A DNA stretch of 18,480 nucleotides from Methanobacteriota archaeon (GTDB taxonomy: Archaea > Thermoplasmatota > Thermoplasmata > RBG-16-68-12): the NCBI GenBank assembly GCA_005879065.1, contig VBLU01000058.1, positions 1 to 18,480 of the forward strand, read 5' to 3'. The first letter of the stretch is position 1. Each line of letters opens with the position of its first letter. The position numbers and the translations under genes are program-made. This document shows positions 12,553 to 18,480 of the stretch, piece after piece. The notes below the pieces were generated by a model, which saw only the letters and a program-made list of their open reading frames with translations, ran no database searches and was not told the DNA's origin.

Positions 12553-13623
12553 ATGGCGGAGCCGTCGAAGACGGAGCAGCGCAAAGCGGAACATGTGAAC
12601 ATCATCTTGAATGAGAACGTTTCCGCGGAGTACAACTATTGGAACGACATCCGCCTCGTGCACAACGCCCTCCCGGAAATTGACCTGGACGATATCGATC
12701 TGGGCGTGAAGTTCTTCGGGAAGCGTCTTCAGGCGCCTCTGATCATTTCCTCCATGACTGGCGGCTTCGGCATGGGGAAAGAGATCAACTCGAACCTCGC
12801 GAAGGCCGCGGCCGAGGTTGGCGTCGCGATGGGCGTGGGATCCCAACGCGCGGCGCTCGAGAAGCCCGACCTGATCCCCACGTACGCGGTCGTCAAGGAT
12901 CATGGTGTGCCGCTCATCTTCGCGAACCTCGGAGCACCGCAGCTCGTCCCCCAGGAAGGCAAGCGGGCCTACGGCTTGGCCGACGCAAAGAAGGCGGTCG
13001 ACATGATTCACGCGGACGCGCTCATCGTCCATCTCAACTTCTTACAAGAGGTCGTCCAGCCGGAAGGGGACCGGAGGGCGAAAGGATGTCTCGCCGCGAT
13101 TCGCAGCCTCGCCGCGACATTTCCGGTCATGGCGAAGGAGACCGGCGCAGGGATCTCGCGGGAGACGGCGACGCTCCTCAAGCAGGCGGGCGTCCAAGCG
13201 ATCGACGTGGGTGGACTCGGCGGGACCTCGTTCTCCGCGGTCGAACACTACCGGGCGCGGAAGGAGGCCTCGACGCTGAAGGAGCGCCTCGGGGCCACGT
13301 TCTGGAACTGGGGGATCCCGACGCCCGCCTCGATCCGCTTAGCTGACGTGGGCCTGCCGCTCGTCGCAACCGGTGGCATTCGGAGCGGGCTCGATGCGGC
13401 GAAAGGGATCGCGCTTGGCGCCACGATGGCGGGCATGGCGAAGCCGATGCTCGAGGCCGCGAAGGTCTCCGCGGACGCGGTCGTGACGGAGCTCCGTGCG
13501 GTGATCGAGGAACTGAAGGCCGCGATGTTCCTCACGGGGTCGACCTCGATCGAGCAGCTCCAGGACCGGCGTGTCATCGTGAGCCCGCCAACCGCGAGCT
13601 GGCTCGAGGCGCGAGAAGCGTGA
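12553..13623 (+). CDS. fni: Type 2 isopentenyl-diphosphate delta-isomerase (FMN)
   Basis: IDI-2 interconverts IPP and DMAPP using reduced FMN, and it replaces the unrelated type 1 enzyme in most archaea. The 356-residue protein shows RKAEHVNIIL, the FMN-binding ISSMTGGFGMGKEINSNLAKAA, VGSQRAALE, IFANLGAPQL, HLNFLQEVVQPEGDR, PVMAKETGAGIS, AIDVGGLGGTSFSAVEHYR, WNWGIPTPAS and VATGGIRSGLDAAKGIALGA, all in family order. Length and motifs are intact. The ATG lies 1 nt after the kinase stop, and the next gene starts 4 nt after its end, so these genes form one operon. Its DMAPP and IPP products are the substrates of the prenyl synthase encoded downstream. Confidence 0.97.
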   Translation: MAEPSKTEQRKAEHVNIILNENVSAEYNYWNDIRLVHNALPEIDLDDIDLGVKFFGKRLQAPLIISSMTGGFGMGKEINSNLAKAAAEVGVAMGVGSQRAALEKPDLIPTYAVVKDHGVPLIFANLGAPQLVPQEGKRAYGLADAKKAVDMIHADALIVHLNFLQEVVQPEGDRRAKGCLAAIRSLAATFPVMAKETGAGISRETATLLKQAGVQAIDVGGLGGTSFSAVEHYRARKEASTLKERLGATFWNWGIPTPASIRLADVGLPLVATGGIRSGLDAAKGIALGATMAGMAKPMLEAAKVSADAVVTELRAVIEELKAAMFLTGSTSIEQLQDRRVIVSPPTASWLEAREA

Positions 13624-13627
13624 CCGG

Positions 13628-14749
13628 ATGACGGCCTCGGAACCGGAGTCGGCGGAGGCGCGCCTCGATGCGCTCCTCCGGCCGTATCGAGAGGCCTCGA
13701 ACGCCCAGATGGAGTCGATCTGGAACGAGTTCGCGGCCGAGCATCCGGAGAGTTCCTTTCCATCCTCTCAGACGATGCGACGGAACGCCCGCCTCTTCCT
13801 GACGGGGAAGCGATACCGCTTCGCCCTCGCCGTCGCCGGGTATCGCCTCCTGACCGGCGAGAGACCGTCGCGCGACCTGGAGCGGGCCGCGACCTGGCTC
13901 GAGTGGTACCACCTCTACACCCTCTTCCTCGATGACATCATGGACGAAGACGTCCGCCGCCGGACCTTGCCGAGCGCGTGGTCCACGAACGCGAAACTGT
14001 ACCGCGGCCCCGATGCGAACAAACCCGCGGCCGTCTTCCGGACCCGTCGGCACCGGTACGGGGTCTCGCAGGCGATCCTCGATGCCCTCCGCATTCGCTC
14101 GCTGGCCGAGCGGTCCATCGAAGGAGCGGTGGGCTTGCATCCTTCGGTCCGTCTCGAGCTTCTCTCCGAGTTGACCAACGTGGACCTGATCGTCAGCGAC
14201 GGCCAAGGCCTCGACATCGATTTCGAAGGCATGGCCCGGATTCCCGAGGAGGCCTACGTCCGGATGAGCGAGGCGAAGACCGGCCGCCTGTATTTGGGCG
14301 CGGCGGCAACCGCCTCGATCGCGGCGCGCGCTTCGTCCGAAGATCGGGCCGCCATCGAGGCGTTCGCGCGTACCTTCGCGGTCGCGTTCCAGGACCGAGA
14401 CGACCTGCTAGGCTCGGGCGTCGTCTCGTCGAAGGTTGGGGGCTCCGCGGAAGGAGATATCCGTCAGGGGAAGCGGACGCGGCTGTACGTCCTCGCGCTC
14501 GAACGAATCCCGCGGAAGGACCGCGCGGGATTCCTGCGTTCTTACGGCCGCGGCCTCCGGACCACGAAGAAGGACGTGTCGACGGTGCGGGACCTGCTGC
14601 GGCGGTTCGCGCTCCCGGAGACGGAACGGCGGATCGAGTCCAATCTGGAGGCGGCCCGGAAAGCATTGGACCGTCTCTCGGCGAAGGATACGGAAGCCCG
14701 GAACGTCCTCGAGGCCCTCTTGGACGCGCAGCGGGTTCGGATCCGCTAA
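13628..14749 (+). CDS. Polyprenyl synthetase, probable geranylgeranyl diphosphate synthase
   Basis: This 373-residue protein is a trans-prenyltransferase. The first aspartate-rich motif is DDIMDED at 102-108, and the second is FQDRDDLLG, followed by the expected EGDIRQGKRTRL segment. Archaea use the C20 product for ether-lipid chains. Tyr97 lies at the fifth position before the first motif, where an aromatic residue in archaeal enzymes limits the chain to about C20. The family's RRG and His segment after the first motif is degenerate (RRRTLPSAWSTN), and the protein is longer than the usual roughly 320 residues, so it is a divergent member and the chain length is inferred. It lies 4 nt after the isomerase. 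Its last 4 nt overlap the convergent radB end. Confidence 0.9.
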   Translation: MTASEPESAEARLDALLRPYREASNAQMESIWNEFAAEHPESSFPSSQTMRRNARLFLTGKRYRFALAVAGYRLLTGERPSRDLERAATWLEWYHLYTLFLDDIMDEDVRRRTLPSAWSTNAKLYRGPDANKPAAVFRTRRHRYGVSQAILDALRIRSLAERSIEGAVGLHPSVRLELLSELTNVDLIVSDGQGLDIDFEGMARIPEEAYVRMSEAKTGRLYLGAAATASIAARASSEDRAAIEAFARTFAVAFQDRDDLLGSGVVSSKVGGSAEGDIRQGKRTRLYVLALERIPRKDRAGFLRSYGRGLRTTKKDVSTVRDLLRRFALPETERRIESNLEAARKALDRLSAKDTEARNVLEALLDAQRVRIR

Positions 14750-15417
14750 ACCTCGAGTCCCTGGCCCGTGATCCGGAACGTCGCGCGCGTCCCTTCTTCC
14801 CGGTGCCGATGCTTGTCCAGGACCGCCGTGCGGGTGCTGGGCCCCGTCCGCTCGAACCGGACGATCGTCTTCGCGTTGTGGCTCAGCATGTGGCCTCCGA
14901 GCGGCATGTAGGCGCCCGTGTCGATGTCCGTGTACACTTGAGACGTGACGACGACCGGAATCCCCCGCTCTCGGGAGACCCGGAGGAGCTTCGCGATTTG
15001 GCGGGTGAGTCCGTACCGCTCTCCGCGCCGCGTCTCATCCCGCATCGTGAGGCGATAGTGCATTGTGATGCTGTCAATCACGATGAGGCCGACCTCCGAC
15101 TTGCTGTTCGCGAGCTTCACGGCCTTCTCGATCAAGTTCTCCTGTTCCTCGAAGCTGTATGGCTCGGAGAACAGGATGTTCTTCGCGACGACCTCGAAGT
15201 CGTCCCCGCAGATCTGTCGCAACCGTTCGAGCGACACGCCCTCCGTGTCGATGTAGATCACCTTGCGTCCCGCCCGGACGACGTTCCGTGCGAGTTGGAG
15301 ACAGAAGTTCGTCTTGCCGCTGCCCGCCTCTCCGTGCAGGAGGGTGATGCACCCCTCCTCGACTCCCCCGCCCAGGAGGTCGTCCAGGGCCCGGCAGCCC
15401 AGGGCCACCTTCATCAT
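14746..15417 (-). CDS. radB: RadB, archaeal RecA/RadA paralogue
   Basis: This 223-residue protein has only the RecA-type ATPase core: LGCRALDDLLGGGVEEG, Walker A GEAGSGKT, YIDTEGVSLERLRQI and Walker B VGLIVIDS, then VVVTSQVYTDID and the PLGGHMLSHNAKTIVRFER segment typical of RadB. It lacks the N-terminal helix-hairpin-helix domain of RadA. RadB takes part in recombinational repair as an accessory to RadA. ATG 15417 (MMKVALG) is preferred over the TTG at 15429, because it begins at the conserved core and lies about 29 nt after a TATA-like ctttaatc. It overlaps the end of the prenyl synthase gene by 4 nt, tail to tail. nmd3 ends 26 nt upstream. Confidence 0.94.
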   Translation of the reverse strand: MMKVALGCRALDDLLGGGVEEGCITLLHGEAGSGKTNFCLQLARNVVRAGRKVIYIDTEGVSLERLRQICGDDFEVVAKNILFSEPYSFEEQENLIEKAVKLANSKSEVGLIVIDSITMHYRLTMRDETRRGERYGLTRQIAKLLRVSRERGIPVVVTSQVYTDIDTGAYMPLGGHMLSHNAKTIVRFERTGPSTRTAVLDKHRHREEGTRATFRITGQGLEV

Positions 15418-15441
15418 CTGTGTGGTCAAAGCCCCGGCGCC

Positions 15442-15449
15442 CTTTAATC
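15442..15449 (-). promoter_or_regulatory. TATA-like box for radB
   Basis: The plus-strand sequence ctttaatc (gattaaag on the minus strand), overlapping the nmd3 3' end, lies about 29 nt before ATG 15417. The spacing supports a leaderless radB transcript and the shorter start. Confidence 0.45.
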
Positions 15450-16469
15450 CTTCGAGGCGTTCGCTGGTAGGGCCGATAGGTACGCGCCCTCCGGAGTCCA
15501 GACGACGACGGCTCGCGCGGTGGTCGTCTTCGATGCGGGCCGGAGGGGCCGCTCCTCCGCACTGTCGGGGTGGACGGCGACCGTTTCGCCCGACTCGAGT
15601 CGTTGCACGCGCGCCTCGAACCGTTCCGCGTCGATGCGCCTTGCGCCGCGGACGTCCTTCGGCTTGAAGCGTCTCCGTTCACCGGTCACGAGGTCCCGCA
15701 GCACGATGAACGGGCGGATCGAGGTCACCTCGGCAAGGGAACCCTTGTGTCGCACGACGTCGCCTTTCTGGAACGCCGCGAGTCGGACGAGGGCGGTGAC
15801 CCGGTACACCTCTTTCCCCTGTTTCTGTCCGAACAACTTCGGGGAGGCCGACACGGTCCCGCCGAACGACCCCGCGATGTCGCGCGCGAGCCCCTTCGCG
15901 AGCGCATTCGTGCTCACATAGAAGTCGAGGCCTCCGTGGACCTCCTCGATCCGAGAGACGAACGTGGCCGTACCCTCCGACCGATTGACGCGCGCGGTGA
16001 CGAAGGTTCGGACAGAACCCATTTCTCGGGGCGTGAGTTCGCGGTCCTCTCCGCGGACCTGCAGGATTCCTTCGTAGTACCGGCCCCATTGCTTCTGACA
16101 CGAATCGCACAGGGACGGCTTGATCCGGACGCGGACGTGGAAGTCCTGGACGACGGCGAGGTCCTGGAACCGACCGACCGCCTTCACGGTGAGGGCTAGG
16201 TTGTTGGCGTCCTCGTCCCTCGTGACCTGGGTGAAGCCGACGCGCTCGTAGGGAGCGAGGGGCGCCATCGCCTCGCGAAGGAGCTGCGGCAACGCCAGCT
16301 CGCGGTCCACCTTGGACCATCCGGAGCGAAGGCGATGGGATCCGCAGGATTCGCATCGCGCGACGTCGAGGAGTTCGATTGGCTGGACGACAGCGTAGCG
16401 CTTCCGGAAGCACTTCGCGCAGAGGCCTTCGTACACGGGACCCTCCGTCCCGCATTCGACACAGAACAT
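15444..16469 (-). CDS. NMD3-related ribosome-biogenesis protein
   Basis: This 341-residue protein is the archaeal form of NMD3, the adaptor that binds pre-60S/50S subunits. In eukaryotes it mediates nuclear export; archaea have only the ribosome-binding core. The N-terminus has four pairs of zinc-type cysteines: FCVEC and LCAKC within the first 20 residues, then RCESC and LCDSC. The segment QKQWGRYYEGILQVRG and the FYVSTNALAKGLARDI motif are characteristic. A β-barrel-like domain follows (FQKGDVVRHKG, then VLRDLVTGERRRF). The length agrees with archaeal relatives. The ATG at 16469 begins MFCVEC directly. A TATA-like tacttaagt is about 33 nt upstream. radB lies immediately downstream on the same strand. 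Confidence 0.93.
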   Translation of the reverse strand: MFCVECGTEGPVYEGLCAKCFRKRYAVVQPIELLDVARCESCGSHRLRSGWSKVDRELALPQLLREAMAPLAPYERVGFTQVTRDEDANNLALTVKAVGRFQDLAVVQDFHVRVRIKPSLCDSCQKQWGRYYEGILQVRGEDRELTPREMGSVRTFVTARVNRSEGTATFVSRIEEVHGGLDFYVSTNALAKGLARDIAGSFGGTVSASPKLFGQKQGKEVYRVTALVRLAAFQKGDVVRHKGSLAEVTSIRPFIVLRDLVTGERRRFKPKDVRGARRIDAERFEARVQRLESGETVAVHPDSAEERPLRPASKTTTARAVVVWTPEGAYLSALPANASKD

Positions 16470-16497
16470 GTCCGCGCCGTTTCTATTGGCCCGGCGC

Positions 16498-16506
16498 TAC
16501 TTAAGT
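16498..16506 (-). promoter_or_regulatory. TATA-like box for nmd3
   Basis: The sequence tacttaagt (acttaagta on the minus strand) lies about 33 nt before the nmd3 ATG, in the 112-nt divergent spacer. It shares the cttaagt core with the element before queE. Confidence 0.45.
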
Positions 16507-16548
16507 GCTGGCGTGCGTGCCACGGCCTCGGATATCCACACGGAAGGC

Positions 16549-16557
16549 CATAAGTAT
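16549..16557 (+). promoter_or_regulatory. TATA-like box for the membrane-protein gene
   Basis: The sequence cataagtat lies about 29 nt before ATG 16582, the spacing expected for a leaderless transcript. Confidence 0.4.
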
Positions 16558-16581
16558 CCGGCGGCGCGTCGGTCGCCATCC

Positions 16582-17151
16582 ATGAAGAAGGAGCCGTCCT
16601 GGTGGCGCCTACGTCAGATTCGCCACCGGGACGCCGTGATCCTGTCCGTACTTTCCTCCGCGTGCCTCCTCGCGGGGGAGCTCGTGGACAGCACGGAAAT
16701 CAATATCACCACGGTGTACCGGGATTTCATTGCCCCTTACCTCGACAATCCGCCCGTTCTGATCGTCGTGATTGGGCTCACGATCCTCGGCTTCACGACG
16801 GTCTTCGGCGGCATCTTCGTCCTCCTCGGCGGACTGCACTTCTCCTGGGGGCGTATCGGTCGGGGTCGGTTCCTGACCGGACTCGGCCTGGGGGTCAGCT
16901 TGCTCGGTTTGGTCGGCAAACTCTCGCGGACGATCCTCGCGATTGGGCGCGCGACGGGGAAGCCGTTCGGAGATCCGGTCGTCGCCCTGCTGGCGGTCAG
17001 CGTGGGTCTCACGGGACCCGGGATCCTCCTCGGAATCGGAAGCCACACGCTGATGGGTCACTACGCCCTCATGCTGAAGAAGCATGCGAAACGGATCTGG
17101 CGCCGTTGGCGGAAGTCCCGGCGGCCAACGAACCGTTCATCCAAGTCGTGA
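16582..17151 (+). CDS. Multi-pass membrane protein of unknown function
   Basis: I do not recognise a family. The 189-residue product begins with a basic cytoplasmic-looking segment (MKKEPSWWRLRQIRHRD). It then has about four hydrophobic stretches: AVILSVLSSACLLAG at about 18-32, VLIVVIGLTILGFTTVFGGI followed by FVLLGGLHF, then LTGLGLGVSLLGLVG, and VVALLAVSVGLTGPGILLGI. It ends in a strongly basic tail (KKHAKRIWRRWRKSRR). No catalytic motif or signal-peptide cleavage site is evident. Glycine-rich packed helices suggest a small integral membrane protein with the C-terminus inside. ATG 16582 is chosen because a TATA-like box lies about 29 nt upstream and the N-terminus then fits the positive-inside rule. 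It is the only plus-strand gene between nmd3 and DUF424, and converges on the latter with a 3-nt gap. Confidence 0.85.
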   Translation: MKKEPSWWRLRQIRHRDAVILSVLSSACLLAGELVDSTEINITTVYRDFIAPYLDNPPVLIVVIGLTILGFTTVFGGIFVLLGGLHFSWGRIGRGRFLTGLGLGVSLLGLVGKLSRTILAIGRATGKPFGDPVVALLAVSVGLTGPGILLGIGSHTLMGHYALMLKKHAKRIWRRWRKSRRPTNRSSKS

Positions 17152-17154
17152 GGG

Positions 17155-17451
17155 TCAGAGCATCATCACGAACTGGGCATGCGGGACCCCGTCGATCCAC
17201 AGGATTCCGCCATCGGAGACGAATCCCGCCCGCATGGCCGCGTCGACGGTCTCCGCGCCGACGAAATTCCCGATCGTCGCGAGCGTCAGCTGGTCCAAGA
17301 ACGTTTCCTCCGAGACGACGTCCCCTTCGTAGAACTTCCCCACCTCGATTTTGAACTTGCCCTCGCGGAAGGTCTTGCCGATCAAGTCCGCATCCGCCGC
17401 CGCGACCAAGGTCTCCTTCCCCTGGTGGTACACCTTCATGCGGATCGGCAT
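17155..17451 (-). CDS. DUF424 family protein
   Basis: This 98-residue protein matches DUF424, a short archaeal family without an established function. Family-like segments are MKVYHQGKETLVAAADADLIGKTFREG, KIEVGKFYEGDVV, LATIGNFVGAETVDAAMRAGFV and the C-terminal DGGILWIDGVPHAQFV. The GxPHAQ ending is the clearest signature. There are no membrane segments. ATG 17451 gives MPIRMKVY; ATG 17439 (MKVYHQG) matches family N-termini at least as well. It is in line with the MCM gene, whose stop lies 13 nt upstream, so it is probably transcribed with it. Co-occurrence with replication or translation genes is only suggestive of its role. Confidence 0.9.
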   Translation of the reverse strand: MPIRMKVYHQGKETLVAAADADLIGKTFREGKFKIEVGKFYEGDVVSEETFLDQLTLATIGNFVGAETVDAAMRAGFVSDGGILWIDGVPHAQFVMML

Positions 17452-17464
17452 CGGTGGGCCGGGG

Positions 17465-18480
17465 CTACAACCGCTCGACGAGCTTATACTTGTTTTTCGC
17501 GGGGCTGTAGATCTCTCCTTCCTGGGCCCAGCGCTTCAACCAGGAGTCGACCTTCGCGGGCGGGATGCCGCGTTCCTGCGCGATGCGCACGATGTCCTCG
17601 TAGTCCGCGACGCCTTCGGGTCCCGCGAGCTCGTTGATGATGTCCCGGATCGAGATGATCTGTTCGCGCTGGGACTGGCTGATGCCGGTCTGGATGATGT
17701 CGATGTCGAAGCGACCTTCCTCGCCCGCGACCTTGCCCATCCAGTACTCGACGATGCGCACCGCGCGCTCCGCGTCGTCCGCGGTCACGGCCTCGCTGAG
17801 CCGCATCCGAGCTCCCGCCTCCGCGAGACGGATAATCGCTTCGAGCTGACGTGGGGTGATCGGGACGCTCGAACCCGCCGCTTCCCCGGTCCTCCGGATG
17901 TCGAGGTATTTTTTCTCGATGATCGACATGGCCTCGACCGTCATGATCGGGTAGATGCGCTTCGCGTAGGCCACATACTTGCGCAGGAAGTCCGGATTCA
18001 GGTGCGGCGTGTACGGTTCTTCGAGGGTCTGCGATTCTTCGGTGACGAAGCCCGCCTCGCGACGCCTCCGGATCTCGCCGACGCGATGGCCCTTCAGGAT
18101 GTGCTCCGCGAGTTCCCGATCGCGGTCTGCCTGCGGCCGATCGATCATGGAGAAGATGATGTCGAAACGGCTGAGGAGCGCCGGTGGCAGGTCAATCTGT
18201 TCCGAGATGTACTTGTGCTCGTCGAACCGGCCAAACTTCGGATTCGCTGCGGCGAGGACGGCACACCGCGACTGGAGGACGGCCGTGATGCCCGCCTTCG
18301 CCACGCTGATCCTCTGCTGTTCCATCGCCTCATGGATCGCGGATCGATCCTGCGGGTTCATCTTCTCGATCTCGTCGATGCAGTTGTGAACCACGACCCC
18401 GTCGCAAACGAAATTGCTCAGTCCGGGTACTCGGAGGTCGTAGACATACCCGTCGTGTTCTTCGACTCTGACTTCAACAA
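17465..18480 (-). CDS. mcm: MCM replicative helicase, C-terminal part, interrupted by an intein at the window edge
   Basis: The C-terminal 305 residues of an archaeal MCM helicase are visible. They run from the Walker B region CIDEIEKMNPQDRSAIHEAM, through the sensor-1 segment AAANPKFGRFD and the arginine-finger region LLSRFDIIFSMIDRPQ, to the lid helices (ITPRQLEAIIRLAEA) and a winged-helix tail (REQIISIRDIINEL to KYKLVERL). MCM hexamers unwind DNA ahead of the replication fork. The frame does not start at the GTG near 18394. It stays open to the window edge, and immediately before CIDEI it reads as the C-terminal end of an intein. The host protein therefore spans bases up to 18382, and the intein starts at 18383. 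The N-terminal domains and Walker A are outside the window. DUF424 follows 13 nt downstream. Confidence 0.95.
   Translation of the reverse strand, partial: VEVRVEEHDGYVYDLRVPGLSNFVCDGVVVHNCIDEIEKMNPQDRSAIHEAMEQQRISVAKAGITAVLQSRCAVLAAANPKFGRFDEHKYISEQIDLPPALLSRFDIIFSMIDRPQADRDRELAEHILKGHRVGEIRRRREAGFVTEESQTLEEPYTPHLNPDFLRKYVAYAKRIYPIMTVEAMSIIEKKYLDIRRTGEAAGSSVPITPRQLEAIIRLAEAGARMRLSEAVTADDAERAVRIVEYWMGKVAGEEGRFDIDIIQTGISQSQREQIISIRDIINELAGPEGVADYEDIVRIAQERGIPPAKVDSWLKRWAQEGEIYSPAKNKYKLVERL
18383..18480 (-). mobile_element. C-terminal end of an MCM intein (partial)
   Basis: The 32 codons before the MCM Walker B motif are not MCM. They contain EEHDGYVYDLRVPG, the intein block F pattern (VYDLxV), and FVCDGVVVHN, the block G pattern, ending in the His-Asn pair needed for C-terminal cleavage. 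The next residue is Cys, the nucleophile required at the +1 extein position. The insertion falls at the highly conserved site just before DEIEKM, where protein-sequence conservation gives homing elements a stable target. The rest of the intein, including any endonuclease domain, lies beyond the window. Inteins in archaeal MCM (Cdc21) genes are known. Confidence 0.9.

Noticed and set aside
1..18480. CRISPR arrays, insertion-sequence ends, tRNA or rRNA genes
   Set aside because: No regularly spaced repeats, transposase motifs with terminal repeats, or structured RNA genes were seen in the short spacers.

Overview
This window comes from an archaeal chromosome with high G+C content. The archaeal assignment rests on ribosomal protein L10e, Dph2, NMD3, RadB, an MCM helicase, DUF424, archease, isopentenyl phosphate kinase and a type 2 IPP isomerase. 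Several genes have a TATA-like box about 27-35 nt before the start codon and no Shine-Dalgarno (SD) sequence, which suggests leaderless transcripts. A member of Thermoplasmatota or a related euryarchaeal lineage is plausible, but this is inferred from gene content only.

Left part (1-5650, + strand). The 3' end of an ARC/Mpa-type AAA+ ATPase is followed 3 nt later by a complete Dop/PafA-family gene. Overlapping the end of that gene is a 58-codon, highly charged ORF with a strong SD, in the position and style of a Pup gene. ATPase, carboxylate-amine ligase/deamidase fold and small modifier together make a pupylation-like module, known from actinobacteria and some other bacteria and unexpected among archaeal genes. 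It is the most interesting element here. Next comes a two-motif LAGLIDADG homing endonuclease, in a low-G+C patch that begins inside the Dop/PafA-like gene. Two M16 peptidase genes follow: one catalytic, and one lacking HxxEH that appears to start at a CTG overlapping the upstream stop.

Middle part (5666-9687, - strand). A diphosphomevalonate-decarboxylase-family gene, a HAD hydrolase that seems to lack an internal block, archease, QueE, QueC (preQ0 synthesis, probably for archaeosine) and a VOC-fold protein are packed head to tail. A divergent spacer (9688-9817) carries a perfect 10-bp inverted repeat over the likely promoter of a small unknown gene (9818-10057).

Right part (10133-18480). 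dph2 and rpl10e (-) face away from a three-gene isoprenoid operon (+): isopentenyl phosphate kinase, IDI-2 and a geranylgeranyl diphosphate synthase-like gene. With the decarboxylase-family gene these cover the late steps of an archaeal mevalonate pathway towards lipids. radB and nmd3 (-), a small membrane protein (+), DUF424 and MCM (-) complete the window. At the right edge the MCM gene is interrupted by an intein: its C-terminal splice motifs are readable just before the Walker B motif, and the rest lies outside.

No rRNA, tRNA, CRISPR array or insertion sequence was recognised. Gene-free stretches are all shorter than 300 bases.
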